DNA from: Ostrinia nubilalis
Lineage: Eukaryota > Arthropoda > Insecta > Lepidoptera > Crambidae
Assembly (NCBI RefSeq): GCF_963855985.1
Contig: NC_087118.1
Span: 4,216,001 to 4,280,000, forward strand
Length of the DNA stretch: 64,000 bases
Direction of reading: 5' to 3'
Part shown: in pieces, positions 9,550 through 20,391 of the stretch
Layout of the letters: every line of letters starts with the position of its first letter
Position numbering within the stretch: the stretch's first letter is position 1
The notes under the pieces: generated by a model
Told to the model about the DNA's origin: nothing
The model's input: only the letters and a program-made list of their open reading frames with translations
The model's database searches: none
Made by a program: the position numbers and the translations under genes

Positions 9550-12500
9550 ATGCTCAACATTCAGTCCCGTTGTGACCCTACCTTTTCTATTCAGGTCAGA
9601 GCCCATGTACTCGGTACTCTTACGTCAGTTTTACCTGAAAGGAAATTTGCTTTAGTAGATTGGCCTGAGATCGCTAATATTGAATTAGCTGACCCGAACT
9701 TTAATTCCCCAAACAAAATTGACGTTTTGTTAGGAGCCGAGACTTATTGTCATATTTTAAAGGAGGGACTAATTAAAGCCCCGCAAGGCACGCCTATTGC
9801 CCAAGACACTTACCTCGGATGGATCCTCTCCGGAACAATTGAAGATTTGCGTAAGGAGTGTCATCACAATGTTATTGTCAGCATGCACACACAAGTTGAA
9901 GAAAATGACTTGCTGAAACGAATATGGGAGCTAGAACCAGAACCAGTTTCCCTCAAGAAGCGTCTAACGCAAGAAGAACAGGCTTGTGAAGACTACTACG
10001 ATGCTACCACTCGAAGAGATGAGTCTGGCCGATACGTTGTGAATCTTCCTTTCCGATGCGCGGATCCTCCATGTAAGTATGGAAACTCGAAGAACATTGC
10101 CATGAAGAGACTTCAAGGTCTTGAACGGAAGTTCTTGAAACACCCTGAAATTAAAAAACAATACACAGAGGTGATTAATGAGTACTTGACACTTGGGCAC
10201 ATGGAAAAGATCACAGATGAAACTCAAAGAAACAAACCTGATGCGGTATATCTGCCACATCATGCGGTGATTAGGGAGGATAAGAGCACTACCAAGTTGA
10301 GGGTGGTTTTTGATGCATCGTGCAAGGGAACGAACGGCTTTTCCTTGAACGATACCTTAATGGTAGGACCCACACTGCAAGCAGATTTACGACACATTAT
10401 CATGAAGTGGCGCGTTCATCCTATATGCCTGTCTGCTGATGTTATTAAAATGTTCAGACAGGTAAGAGTTTCTGAAGAACACGTCGATTTTCAACGAATT
10501 GTGTGGAGAGAAAGACCGGAAGAGGAGATTGAAGATTATCGCATTTTGGTTGTGTCGTTTGGTACCGGTTGTGCACCTTACTTAGCGGTCAAAACAATGC
10601 AAAGAATTGCTTGTGATGAAGGTCATAAATATCCATTGGCCGCTGAGAGGATAAAATCAGATGTGTACATCGATGATGTCATGACAGGGTGTCAATCGGA
10701 AGCCGAAGCAATCGAAGTCTACAAGCAGTTAAACCAACTCCTAGCAAAGGGTGGTTTCAAATTGCAGAAATGGACAAGCAATTCTAACAAACTCTTAGAA
10801 GTTTTTAAAGAAGATACAGGAAGAGATGTAGAGATAAAGCAAGATCAAGTAACGAAAGTTTTAGGACTTACCTGGAACAGAACTACTGATGAATTTGATT
10901 ACTCGGTGAAGCTGCCTCCGCGCGCCGCCACGTCCGCACCTGAAACAAAAAGAAAAATTATTTCCGAGATTTCACGTCTGTTTGACCCACTAGGTTGGAT
11001 TGCACCATGCATAATTACCTCAAAGGTTTTCATTCAACGACTGTGGATCGCTGGAATGGGTTGGGATGATGAGCTGCCGCCGGAGCTTCTGAAACAGTGG
11101 GAATCATATCGCAGTGAATTAAACAAATTGATAAATTTTCACATACCGAGATGGGTTGACACCACGAATGACGCCAAGGTTGAACTACATGGATTCAGCG
11201 ATGCTTCCAATATTGCTTACGCGGCCGTCATCTACATCCGTGTGATTGATCCAATCGGTAATGTTCAAACCCACTTAATTACTGCCAAGTCCAAAGTAGC
11301 ACCGATAAAACAAGTATCCATTCCGCGACTCGAGTTGTGTGGTGCTGTCCTTGTGAGTAACTTGCTGGTTGAGGTAGCCGAAGTGCTGGGAGTACCGAAG
11401 TCTCGCCTACATGCGTGGACTGACTCTACAGTGGTGTTGGCATGGCTAAACGATCACCCAAGTCGATGGAAGACGTTTGTAGCCAACCGCACGTCGGAAA
11501 TCCTCGGTCTTCTGGACAATTCACAGTGGTCTCATGTACAATCAAAGGACAACCCCGCCGATATTGCGTCGCGAGGCACTACTCCAACTGAGCTTTTACA
11601 TAATCCTCTTTGGCTACAAGGACCAAGTTGGTTACGCGGCGAATCTTTGAATTACGGCAGACCTAGCTCTATAAACCACAACGACGAAGAAAAAGTAGTC
11701 CGCGTTCATGCGACGGCGATAACTCCCGAAGATGAAGATAATTGGTTGTGGGACAGATTTTCTTCGTTACGAAAGCTGGTCAGAGTAGTCGCTCTTTGCA
11801 AAAGGTTCATAAAAAGATGTCGCGAGCCCAAACTCAAGTTGTTACCTTACATTTCTGTGTCCGAAATAAAGGAGTCTCTACAGCTATGCATTCTGAAATG
11901 TCAAAAAACCTGGTTCCAAGATGACCTTCGAACTCTCCATTCAAAGGAAAAGGTTAGCAAGAGTAGTCCCCTTTCTTCGCTGTCGCCGTTTCTTGACGAC
12001 GACGGAATTTTAAGAGTTGGTGGGAGAATTCGTCATTCCGAATTACCACCTGAAAGCAAGCACCCTATTGTTGTCCCAAATAAATCAAGGCTAGCTAAAT
12101 TGTTAGTGGCTGATGCTCACGAACGAACGTTTCACGGCGGGCAACAATTGATGCTCCGGTTCTTACAGACTAAATATTGGATATTGAGGGTCAAAGGTTT
12201 AATAAGATCACACATTCACAACTGTGTTCCTTGTATCCGTTACGCAGGAGCTTCTCGAAATGCGTTAATGGGAGAGCTACCTTCTTGTCAAGTTACACCT
12301 AGTAAACCGTTTTTAAATGCAGGTGTCGACTTCGCAGGCCCCATAAACATTCGATTTTCCAAGGGGCGAGGACAAAAATCATACAAGGGGTACATCTGTT
12401 TATTCGTTTGTATGGCCACCCGCGCCGTACACATCGAAGCCGTCTCGGATTTGACGTCAGCAGGGTTTCTCGCCGCCTTCAAAAGGTTTGTCGCCAGACG

Positions 12501-13227
12501 TGGCCATTGTAGCCACCTCTGGAGCGACAATGGCACGAATTTTGTGGGTGCTTCTCGCGAACTGCGTTGTCTGTTCAGGGATGAGAGGAGTCGAGTCGCT
12601 TGTGAAATAGCCGATGCTCTAGCAAACAATAACACTGACTGGCATTTCATCCCTCCTCATTCTCCAAATTTTGGAGGGTTATGGGAGGCAGGGATCAAAA
12701 GCGTAAAACACCATTTTAAACGCGTGATAGGAGATAGCACTCTCACTTTTGAAGAGATATGCACAGTATTAAGTCAAATAGAAGCGTGTCTTAATTCGAG
12801 ACCGCTGTCTAAGGCCAGTTCTGAACCAGATGTAGCTCCGCTTACACCTGGTCATTTTCTGGTTGGGCAACCTCTTGTATTGCCCCCAGATTACAACTTT
12901 GAACAACATGTTCATCTCAGTACTTTAAGGCGCTGGCAGTTGACGCAAAGGATGGTGCAATGCTTCTGGCGACGGTGGTCGGCTGAATACCTGACAAACT
13001 TTTTTCAACGACATAAGTGGTCAGTACGCACACCAGGATTTAAATTAGGAGATGTAGTCCTGATTAAAGAAGATAATTTACCTCCGGCTAGGTGGTTGTA
13101 TGGAAAGATTGTCGAATTGCACCCGGGTAGAGACAACATTACACGCGTGGTCTCACTTCGTTGTAAAAACTCCGTCATCAAGCGTCCAACTTCAAAGTTG
13201 TGTCTTTTACCTACAGCTGATTGTTAA
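9550..13227 (+). CDS. BEL/Pao pol: RT, RNase H and integrase
   Basis: This is an intact frame of 1225 codons. It shows the BEL RT with the catalytic motif YIDDVMTG near residue 372, and an RNase H-like block (HGFSDASNIAYAA and the later DNPADIASRG). A zinc-binding H2C2 integrase start follows (HERTFHGG to HNCVPC, about residue 857), then the integrase core with DFAGPI, WSDNGTNF and E in FGGLWEAGIKSV (about residues 925, 992 and 1042), and a DUF5641-like C-terminus. The annotated ATG is only the first after the foldback. In the element, pol is continuous with gag in the same frame, so the natural product is a longer polyprotein processed by the protease. The absence of stops suggests recent activity. 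Confidence 0.93.
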   Translation: MLNIQSRCDPTFSIQVRAHVLGTLTSVLPERKFALVDWPEIANIELADPNFNSPNKIDVLLGAETYCHILKEGLIKAPQGTPIAQDTYLGWILSGTIEDLRKECHHNVIVSMHTQVEENDLLKRIWELEPEPVSLKKRLTQEEQACEDYYDATTRRDESGRYVVNLPFRCADPPCKYGNSKNIAMKRLQGLERKFLKHPEIKKQYTEVINEYLTLGHMEKITDETQRNKPDAVYLPHHAVIREDKSTTKLRVVFDASCKGTNGFSLNDTLMVGPTLQADLRHIIMKWRVHPICLSADVIKMFRQVRVSEEHVDFQRIVWRERPEEEIEDYRILVVSFGTGCAPYLAVKTMQRIACDEGHKYPLAAERIKSDVYIDDVMTGCQSEAEAIEVYKQLNQLLAKGGFKLQKWTSNSNKLLEVFKEDTGRDVEIKQDQVTKVLGLTWNRTTDEFDYSVKLPPRAATSAPETKRKIISEISRLFDPLGWIAPCIITSKVFIQRLWIAGMGWDDELPPELLKQWESYRSELNKLINFHIPRWVDTTNDAKVELHGFSDASNIAYAAVIYIRVIDPIGNVQTHLITAKSKVAPIKQVSIPRLELCGAVLVSNLLVEVAEVLGVPKSRLHAWTDSTVVLAWLNDHPSRWKTFVANRTSEILGLLDNSQWSHVQSKDNPADIASRGTTPTELLHNPLWLQGPSWLRGESLNYGRPSSINHNDEEKVVRVHATAITPEDEDNWLWDRFSSLRKLVRVVALCKRFIKRCREPKLKLLPYISVSEIKESLQLCILKCQKTWFQDDLRTLHSKEKVSKSSPLSSLSPFLDDDGILRVGGRIRHSELPPESKHPIVVPNKSRLAKLLVADAHERTFHGGQQLMLRFLQTKYWILRVKGLIRSHIHNCVPCIRYAGASRNALMGELPSCQVTPSKPFLNAGVDFAGPINIRFSKGRGQKSYKGYICLFVCMATRAVHIEAVSDLTSAGFLAAFKRFVARRGHCSHLWSDNGTNFVGASRELRCLFRDERSRVACEIADALANNNTDWHFIPPHSPNFGGLWEAGIKSVKHHFKRVIGDSTLTFEEICTVLSQIEACLNSRPLSKASSEPDVAPLTPGHFLVGQPLVLPPDYNFEQHVHLSTLRRWQLTQRMVQCFWRRWSAEYLTNFFQRHKWSVRTPGFKLGDVVLIKEDNLPPARWLYGKIVELHPGRDNITRVVSLRCKNSVIKRPTSKLCLLPTADC

Positions 13228-13454
13228 ATCTATTTAGATAGATACTTAGAATGTCGATTTTATTGTGTTACTTTGTCCATACTTATTCCGTAGCCAAAGA
13301 AAAATGTATTGTTAAAATTTTTGAAATGTTGCTAATGATTTCAATTCATTTTAGATGTTTACCATGAGCCTATTTAAAATGTTAAATTTTGAAATTTGTA
13401 ACTTACTATTCTCATGGTGGGCGGATTGTAAAGACTAGTCTTTGGTGGGCGGAA

Positions 13455-13764
13455 TGTTAAGTCTATTAAATAACATAAATAAATAAATAAAGTACATAAT
13501 TAAATTCATAGATATAATATACAATAATAATAAACATAATGTTTGTAATAGAAAATAATTTTACAAATTGTACGTACACCACATTAGTTAAGTTCAAAAG
13601 GTTGCCAATAGATGGCGCTGTGCTTCTTTAGATCGCGCAAGCGTTGTGTTTTTTCCGAACTACTTATACCTTTCTTACAAACATTAAATCGCCTCCGTTC
13701 TGAGATTGGAGTTTTATTTGAATTTCAACTCAAGGATTTTGGGATCCTGTACCGATATCGTACA
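13455..13764 (+). repeat. BEL/Pao 3' LTR
   Basis: Direct repeat of 5891-6200. The preceding sequence has the G-rich words GGTGGGCGGA twice (13415-13454), the likely polypurine region. It is followed by the duplicated CGTAG and the resumed gypsy RT frame. Confidence 0.92.
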
Positions 13765-13769
13765 CGTAG

Positions 13770-15469
13770 AATCGTTCATTGATGACGTCATAGTTTGGGG
13801 GCGTACCAGGTCTGAGCACGACAGTAGGTTAGAGGCTCTGTTGCAGCGCGCGTTGACTGTAGGTATTAAGTTTAATCGTGATAAATGCAAGTTTGGGGTT
13901 TCTGAAATAACATACCTAGGACACAAATTTGATATTGATGGAATGAGAGCGGATGATTCAAAAATCAAGGCTATATTGGACATGCCTTATCCGTCAGATA
14001 AAAAATCATTAGAACGATTTTTAGGGATGGTTAATTATCTATCGAAATTTATACCTCAATAATCTGAATCCGTCAATGTGTTACGATGCTTGTTAAAAAA
14101 AGACGCGGAGTGGCTTTGGGAGGCGCATCATTGCAAAGCGGTCGACTCCCTAAAGAAAAAGCTATCTGATGCACCGGTCCTGGCGTTGTACTCGCCGACG
14201 GAGGCCGTGGTGCTGTCCGTGGACGCCAGCAGCGTAGCGCTGGGCGCCGTGCTGCTGCAGGCCGGCCGCCCCGTGGAGTTCGCGTCGCTCACGCTCACAG
14301 ACACGCAGACCAGGTATGCACAAATAGAGAAGGAGATGCTTGCTATCGTCTTTGCTGTGGAGCGCTTCAGGCAGTACATATACGGTAGGTCTGATGTTAC
14401 AGTACAAAGTGACCACAAACCATTGGAAACTTTGTTTACTAAACCCTTAACCTCTGTGCCAACCCGTTTACAACGGATGATGATGAGAGTGCAGGGATTT
14501 GATTTTAAAGTCACTTAAACACCTGGGAAGTTTATGTACATTGCGGACACTTTATCGCGGGCTCCTCTAAGTGAAGTGATGTGTGAACGCGTCTCTGAAG
14601 AAACGGATATTCAGACGTGTTTTGTAATTGAAAATGTGTCGTTTAGTGACGTTAAATTACAACTAATAAGATCGGAACAAGACATCGATTGTCAGCGTCT
14701 CATTAAATACATACTTAACGGGTGGCCAAAACATAGGCGCGATGTAAATCACAAAATTAGTGTTTTTTGGTCATACAAGGATGAACTTCACTACGTAGAC
14801 GGTATAATCTTTAAAGGGAATTGCATATTTATTCCGCGTCAGTTGCGGTCGGAGATGCTCCGCCGGGTGCACGAGGGCCACCTGGGCATCGAGCGCTGCA
14901 AGCGGCGCGCGCGCGAGGTGATGTTCTGGCCGGGGCTGGCGGGCGCCGTGGAGCGCGCCGTGCGGGGCTGCGCGGCGTGCGCGCTGCACGCGCCGCGGCC
15001 CCGCCGCCAGCCGCTCGAGCCGCACGCGGTGCCGGCGCTGCCTTGGCACAAGCTGGCCTCCGATATATTTGAGTACAAAAGAAAGAGGTACATTATTCTC
15101 GTAGATTATTTTTCCAATTTCGTTGAAGTACAAGAATTGACGGGAATGAGTAGTAAGCAAGTTATAAATTTTATGACGTCACAGTTCGCCCGACACGGTA
15201 TACCGGCTGAGTTAGTTACAGACAATGGACCGGCGTACGGTTCGAACGAATTTAAACAGTTTTTGAAGGAATGGGAAGTGCGTCATGTCACATCGACGCC
15301 TTATTATTCACAGTCGAACGGCAAAAGCGAGAGAACTGTTCAAACTGTAAAAAATATGTTAAAAAAGTGCATAGATTCAGGTCACGATTTTAATTTCAGT
15401 TTATTAAATTATAGGGCGACACCTAGAAACGGGTTAGATTCGCCGGCGCAAATGCTTATGGGTAGGCGT
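13770..15469 (+). pseudogene. Ty3/gypsy RT (second half), RNase H and integrase
   Basis: The gypsy frame resumes at the RT catalytic motif FIDDVIVWG (about 13775) and runs through the connection domain, RNase H (LSVDASSVALGAVL, YAQIEKEMLAIVFA, SDHKPL) and LSRA. The integrase follows with an HHCC zinc motif (HEGHLGIERC to CAAC) and core motifs D (SDIFEY), TDNGPAYG and the E of NGKSERTVQ. The frame carries two isolated stops, TAA at 14060-14062 and TAA at 14516-14518. Upstream and downstream codons are in the same frame, so these are point nonsense changes. It is cut at 15469 by a piggyBac-like element and resumes for two short pieces after it. A GC-rich block at 14850-15060 again contrasts with AT-rich neighbours. 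Confidence 0.92.
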
Positions 15470-15473
15470 TTAA

Positions 15474-17101
15474 CCCTTTCACGCATATGGGACACATTTG
15501 TCCCCGCATAGTTTTTACGATTTACAGTAATACTAGTTAAGTTAAACCCTTTGTAGTTTAATATTCTTAAATTTTATTATTATATTTTATGTTTATGCTC
15601 TATAAATAATGAAAAACGCGATTCTTTGTGTAAAAAAATACTGGCACAAAATGTGAAAAAAAAGTTCGTTAGTCGTCAAAATTAAAAAATAATTTAATAT
15701 TACTTAGCAGCTTTTTGGCCATTATTTTTCTGCCGATTTACATTCACTAATAAGTATAATTATCATTTTATTACATATTTTCGATTTTCTTCGTATGCAT
15801 AATGAATATTATGTAAAAATCTGTATTGGGACACCGGTGTCCCTATGTGCGTCAAAGGCAACTTGGTTCTTACTAAGGATATTGTTTGCCTCGTTATAAT
15901 TTGTATGTTTATATTGATGTTTTATTTATAATTCATACATCTTTTTTGTAAATAATTTGTCTTCAAATCGACTTGAAGGAATTCCACTCAGGAAAGACGA
16001 AATTTAGAAGTCATGATGACTGAAAATAGTGACAACGAGGATGGTTTCCTTCTTGATGAAAGGGTGTCTACTGCTGGACAGAGGCCTTCCTAAGGCTTCC
16101 CACAACGATCGTTCCTGTGCTGCTCGTATACATGAATGTAGGTATATAAGCAGCACAGGAACATGAGGCCTGCCACACTGCGTCTTCCTATCCGTGGGCA
16201 CCACTCGAGAAATTTTCTGCCCAAACGGCCATCACTTCTGCGAGCTATGTGCCCTGGCCATTGCCGCGAAAGTTTGGTAATTATGCGAGCTATGTCTGTT
16301 ACTTTGAGTCTCCTGCAGACTTCCTCATCATCCTTTGGGTTACTTTGAGCCTTCTCATAAGGCTCATAGTGAAGGAACACGTCTCCGTTCCGTGCGTCAT
16401 TGCCGACAAGCCAACACACATTGGTCAAAGACTTTCAGTCAAAGGTCTTGAGACACTGCGGTATTTTGAATAAGATGTCGCGAAGCCTCTCGGATGCTGT
16501 CCCCCCAAGAAAGATTCAACGATTGTAGTCACGGCACGGCTGAGACCTTGGAAGACCTAGAATCAATGCTCTATGGCCTCAGTAGAGGCTCTCAATAAAT
16601 GGGATTCAAAATAAACATGGACAGGACACAAAATTATGTCAAATATCCGTGTTACACGCACTCGTCTGAACGCTGGAGTATCTACACTCAAAGTTGTTCT
16701 TGAAACAAACAGTCTAGTTAGGTAGGTCTAACTTCAAGAAAGAGGTCTATGATGAGATGAGGATCAAAATATAAAAATACGTAAGATATTTTATGATGCT
16801 ATCTATTTCAAATTTCTTATTATAAATATTAAAAATAAGCTTATTGATTAGATGTGTATTTTTAGTGTGATTTGTATTTATTTTGCAATAAAAGCGTCGA
16901 AGTATTTTATTTTCCATATATGAGGCAATGTATACCTTAACGCATATAGGGACATAATATGTGTCCCCGACTGAAAAACACTGAAATACATAGCACTTAT
17001 ATTTTCTGTACTACTTTTAGGTTAAATTAGACTAAAATAAATAGATATAACTAAAGAAAAAAATAATTTTATGGATTGGAATAGTTATAAGCGTGTAAGG
17101 G
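15474..17101. mobile_element. piggyBac-like element 1
   Basis: The element is flanked by TTAA (15470-15473 and 17102-17105) and ends in inverted CCCTTTCACGC and GCGTGTAAGGG (10 of 11 matching). Gypsy integrase codons continue directly across after TTAA. Palindromic words of the form GGGACA...TGTCCC occur near both ends and inside (15487, 15829, 16949). A transposase start of the acidic type (ATG 16013, MMTENSDNEDGF) is cut off after about 16 codons by a LINE fragment, and no further transposase is seen, so it is non-autonomous. TTAA targets and CCC-type ends are hallmarks of piggyBac. Confidence 0.9.
16060..16480 (-). pseudogene. LINE 3'-end fragment inside piggyBac-like element 1
   Basis: On the minus strand this encodes a degraded C-terminal piece of a non-LTR ORF2 (QWPGHIARRSDGRLGRKFLE and WCPRIGRRSV), typical of RTE/Jockey-type elements in Lepidoptera. 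The word CTACTGCTGGACAGAGGCC next to it recurs in related forms at about 36660 and 46345. No RT catalytic core is present, so it is a 5'-truncated relic. Confidence 0.7.
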
Positions 17102-17113
17102 TTAAAAACTAAA

Positions 17114-17823
17114 TCTTCTATATAAATATATAAAAGGAGAAACTGACTGACTGACTGACAGATCAACGCACAGCCTAAACGGCTAAACGTAGGCACTTGA
17201 AATTTGGAAGGGACGTAGTTTAGGTACCGTAGAGGTGCACTAAGAAAGGAATTCCCGAAATTACCACGGGAACGGGAATTAGCGGAAAAATCCTTTTGTA
17301 TGAAAAATCTAAACCGCTTAAGTTAGATGCTTGAAATTTGGTGTGCAGGTACCTTAGTAAACTTAAAGCTTAGGTACAACAGGATATCGTAAAATTCCCA
17401 CGGGAACGGGAGTTAGCGGGAAAAAACATATGTATGAAAAAATCTAAACTGCGTAAGATAGACGCTTGAAATGTGGCATGCAGGTACCTTAGTAAACTTA
17501 AAGCTTAGTTACAACAGGATATTGCAAAATTCCTACGGGAAGGGGAGTTAACCGCTGAAGATAGATGAAGGGGGTAAAACGGGATCCACGCGTACGAAGT
17601 CGCGGGCGGCCGCTAGCTATCATCTATCTATCTATATAAATAAAAATGAATTGATGTTCGTTAGTCTGATTATAACTCGAGAACGACTGGGCCGATTGAG
17701 CTGATTGTGGTTTTAAAATGTTTGTCGTAGTCCAGGTCTAAACGGTGAGTAAATACGCGCGCGATATTGTTTTTCTGTGACAGACAAAATTCCAAACGGG
17801 CGAAGCCGCGGGCGGAAAGCTAG
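17114..17823 (+). mobile_element. Lep1-type non-autonomous Helitron
   Basis: It begins TCTTCTATATAAATATATAA and ends GGGCGGAAAGCTAG, inserted between A and T with no target duplication: the gypsy integrase codons join exactly across it. It has two modules. The first contains imperfect repeats around CCCACGGGAACGGGAGTTAG and ends GGCGGCCGCTAG at about 17613. The second is a Lep1-like unit starting TCTATATAAATAAAAATG. The TC start, CTAG end and A/T insertion are the Helitron signature. It is very similar to the copy at 57077-57779, sharing an unusual junction (GGAGTTAACCGCTGAAG). Confidence 0.85.
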
Positions 17824-18429
17824 TTACTTATAAAAACGGAATTGTTGACTGAGCCGGTAAATAACGAACGTAATTATAAATCTATGATGACACAAAAACA
17901 AAACACTAAATATCATTATGATAGATCGGCAAGGCCACTTGAAAACCTTTTCCTGGGTGATAATGTAACTTTAGTATGTAACGGTCAAAGGAAATTAGTA
18001 ACGGTTGTTAGTTTTGCAGCTGAGCCGCGATCTTATATAGTCGAGGATGAGAACGGCAATAGATACCGGCGTACGCGCAGTCAGCTAATTCTGCGACTAC
18101 CATCAAGGCAAGAAGCGCCGAGCAGTTTTATTCGCACCACTAAAAACACTACTCCCTTTTTAAATAATAATTCAATGGCTTTGCCAAGCATTCGTCGCAG
18201 GCGTAGGAAGGTATTAGGTGAAGAAATTAATCGTCAGCTGTCCAATAGTTCGCAGGAGTCACCGGGTGAGCCGAGCAGTGCGCAAGTCACTGTATCGGAC
18301 AGCGAATGGCATAATACTAGCAGTGATGAGGCTACGTCGCCGTCTCCTCCTAAAGTACCCATAGAAAGGTCTAGGGAAAGAACTGCACGAATGCTTACAA
18401 ATCTTATTTTTGGTACGTCAAATAAATAG
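17824..18429 (+). pseudogene. Ty3/gypsy integrase C-terminus
   Basis: The gypsy frame continues from the Helitron end to a stop at 18427-18429. It encodes the basic, SH3-like integrase tail (around SARPLENLFLGDNVTLVCNG and a strand-rich segment ending RTRSQLILRLPSR), then a low-complexity Ser/Arg tail (RRRRRKVLGEE). No envelope gene follows. It is the last coding piece of the gypsy element. Confidence 0.85.
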
Positions 18430-18477
18430 TTACGGTGTTGAACCAAAAACATATGGTTGATTGTATGTATAGATTAA

Positions 18478-19442
18478 CCCTTAACCACCTAGCACCTATT
18501 TCTGTCCTTTAACCACCTACGTGCGGTCACAGAGACCGCTAATAAATTATTGCGATTATTTTGGGATCTGTGATAAGAAATTAAAGTTCGATTAAATAAA
18601 ATGCATGTCTATACCTATTTCCTTTATTTAAGCGTCACAAATTAGCAAAAGTAATATAAAAGTTTTATAAAAATGGAATAATATCTATGAAATAAGGAAT
18701 ATGGCACCAAAAATAACTGTACTAAGAAAATGAGATCTTTATTCTAAAATGCTTAAATTTTTCACTTCTTTTTCTTATTTCTAATAATTTAAATAAACTA
18801 AAAATAAAATCAAATAAAAAAACTAAACAAAAAATAAAAAGAATAACAAAATTGCAAAGCCTCAACTTATGCATTTTTTCGCGGCAGTAACAACTAATTT
18901 TTTGCGAACACTCCAAACAAATAGGTACTTTACACACGAAACATAGGTAAGCCGTGTTGCGTTTCTTTTTTGGATGATACGTAAAGCATGTTTTACGAAC
19001 TTCAAGTCATCATCATCATCATTTTCGTCTTCGTCACCCTCAATTTCAGATTTAGATCCACTCTCTTCAGCCTGCTCTTGATCAACGCTTACATCATGTT
19101 TGACGTGGATGCAATCGTCGCCAGAAAGGTCATCTTCGTCCGAGATTTCTTGCTGAAGCCATCTCATAATATTTTCGTCATTTTTACTCATTTTGATTCT
19201 AAAACAGTAATAATAAAAAGTCACACAACCACCTACGTGCGGTCACAGAGACCGCTGGCGAATTTATTTTACTTACCCTGGCCAAACGCGTGCACGTACA
19301 CACTCGCCGAGCACTAGCGCGACACCGAATGGTGTGTAGAAAAGGTACATGAACGCGCTTTGTCGCACGCCACTCACACGCGGAAACATTTGAATTTGAA
19401 AAATTGTTGCGGTCTCTGAGACCGCAGGTAGGTGGTTAAGGG
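18478..19442. mobile_element. piggyBac-like element 2 (deleted derivative)
   Basis: TTAA flanks it (18474-18477 and 19443-19446). Its ends are inverted CCCTTAACCACCTA. A 17-bp near-palindrome GCGGTCNCNGAGACCGC occurs three times (18523-18539, 19239-19255, 19409-19425), each beside an ACCACCTA word. The interior keeps only the two ends of a transposase gene on the minus strand. It lies just after the gypsy integrase stop. Confidence 0.9.
18722..19194 (-). pseudogene. piggyBac transposase remnant (N- and C-terminal ends fused)
   Basis: The minus-strand frame from 19194 encodes an acidic N-terminus (WLQQEISDEDDLSGDD) typical of piggyBac transposases. After about 75 codons it passes directly to the Cys-rich C-terminal domain. 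That domain, readable in the next frame near 18930-18850, has the pattern CFVCKVPICLEC, as in the piggyBac terminal zinc finger. The catalytic DDD core is missing, and a frameshift lies in an A run near 18965. It is an internal deletion product and cannot transpose by itself. Confidence 0.8.
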
Positions 19443-19481
19443 TTAAGTTTATGTTATAGACTTTAGTATTTCATTTTATTA

Positions 19482-20103
19482 CTAGCGGCCGCCCGCGACT
19501 TCGTGCGCGTGGATGTCGTTTAACCCCCCCTTCATCTATCTTACGCGGTTCAGATTTTTTCATACAAATGTTTTTTCCCGCTAACTCCCGTTCCCGTGAG
19601 AATTTTGCAATATCCTGTTGTAACTAAGGTTTAAGTTTACTAAGGTACCTGCATGCCAAATTTCAAGAGTCTATCTTACGCGGTTTAGATTTTTTCATAC
19701 AAATGTTTTTTCCCGCTTACTCCCGTTCCCGTGGGAATTTTGCAATATCCTGTTGCAAATAAGCTTTAAGTTTATTAAGGTACCTGCATGCCAAATTTCA
19801 AGAGTCTATCTTACGCGGTTTAGATTTTTTCATACAAATGTTTTTTCCCACTAACTCCCGTTTACATGGGAATTTTGCAATATCCTGTTGTAACTAAGCT
19901 TTAAGTTTACTAAGGTACCTACATGCCAAATTTCAAGCGTCTAACTTAAGCGGTTTAGATTTTTCGTACAAAAGGATTTTCCCGCTAATTCCCGTTCCCG
20001 TGGGAATTCCTAAGTATCCTATAACCTGCCCAGGAGTATGAAGAATAATTGTACCAAGTTTCGTTAAAATCCGTCAAGTGGTTTTTGTTTCTATAAGGAA
20101 CAT

Positions 20104-20148
<45 letters not shown>

Positions 20149-20267
20149 AATTTTACTGATTGCATTTTTGTCATCAGTATCGATCACTAATCACCCCCTG
20201 ATAGTTATTTTGAAAATATATTTCATGTACAGAATTGACCTCTCTACAGATTTATTATAAGTATAGA
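19482..20267 (-). mobile_element. Helitron, non-autonomous, with tandem 130-140-bp units
   Basis: Read on the minus strand it starts TCTATACTTATAATAAATC (20267) and ends GCGGCCGCTAG (19482), with T/A flanks and no duplication. It holds about four tandem units around CCGTTCCCGTGGGAATTTTGCAATATCC and AAGGTACCTGCATGCCAAATTTC, and a (GACA)n tract at 20103-20145. It matches the larger copy at 33437-34522. Confidence 0.85.
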
Positions 20268-20380
20268 TTACTAAGCTAAGTTGATGTTACTTATACGTAG
20301 TTATAACTATGTACATCATACCTATTTTTGTTTTAATATTTCTTAAACCTTAACCGATTGGTTTTTTTTTCTCATCCTGT

Positions 20381-20391
20381 AAGGGGAAGCA
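20381..20391 (+). promoter_or_regulatory. Gypsy polypurine tract
   Basis: AAGGGGAAGCA lies immediately before the 3' LTR, in the position of the plus-strand primer. Confidence 0.75.

Larger units (their letters stand above)
5891..13764 (+). mobile_element. BEL/Pao LTR retrotransposon inserted in gypsy RT
   Basis: Identical-looking 310-bp LTRs (5891-6200 and 13455-13764) start TGTTAAG and end CGTACA. A 5-bp duplication CGTAG flanks the element (5886-5890 and 13765-13769). The inside encodes a BEL/Pao gag, protease, RT, RNase H and integrase in one reading frame (frame 1 throughout). That frame is interrupted by a 1222-bp TIR element plus its 8-bp duplication (1230 bp, a multiple of 3) and by a foldback plus two duplicated bases (81 bp, also a multiple of 3). 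Target-site length and gene order fit the BEL/Pao superfamily. Confidence 0.95.

Noticed and set aside
18862..19224. Novel acidic host protein
   Set aside because: It lies within TTAA-flanked inverted repeats and fits a piggyBac transposase N-terminus fused to its C-terminus.
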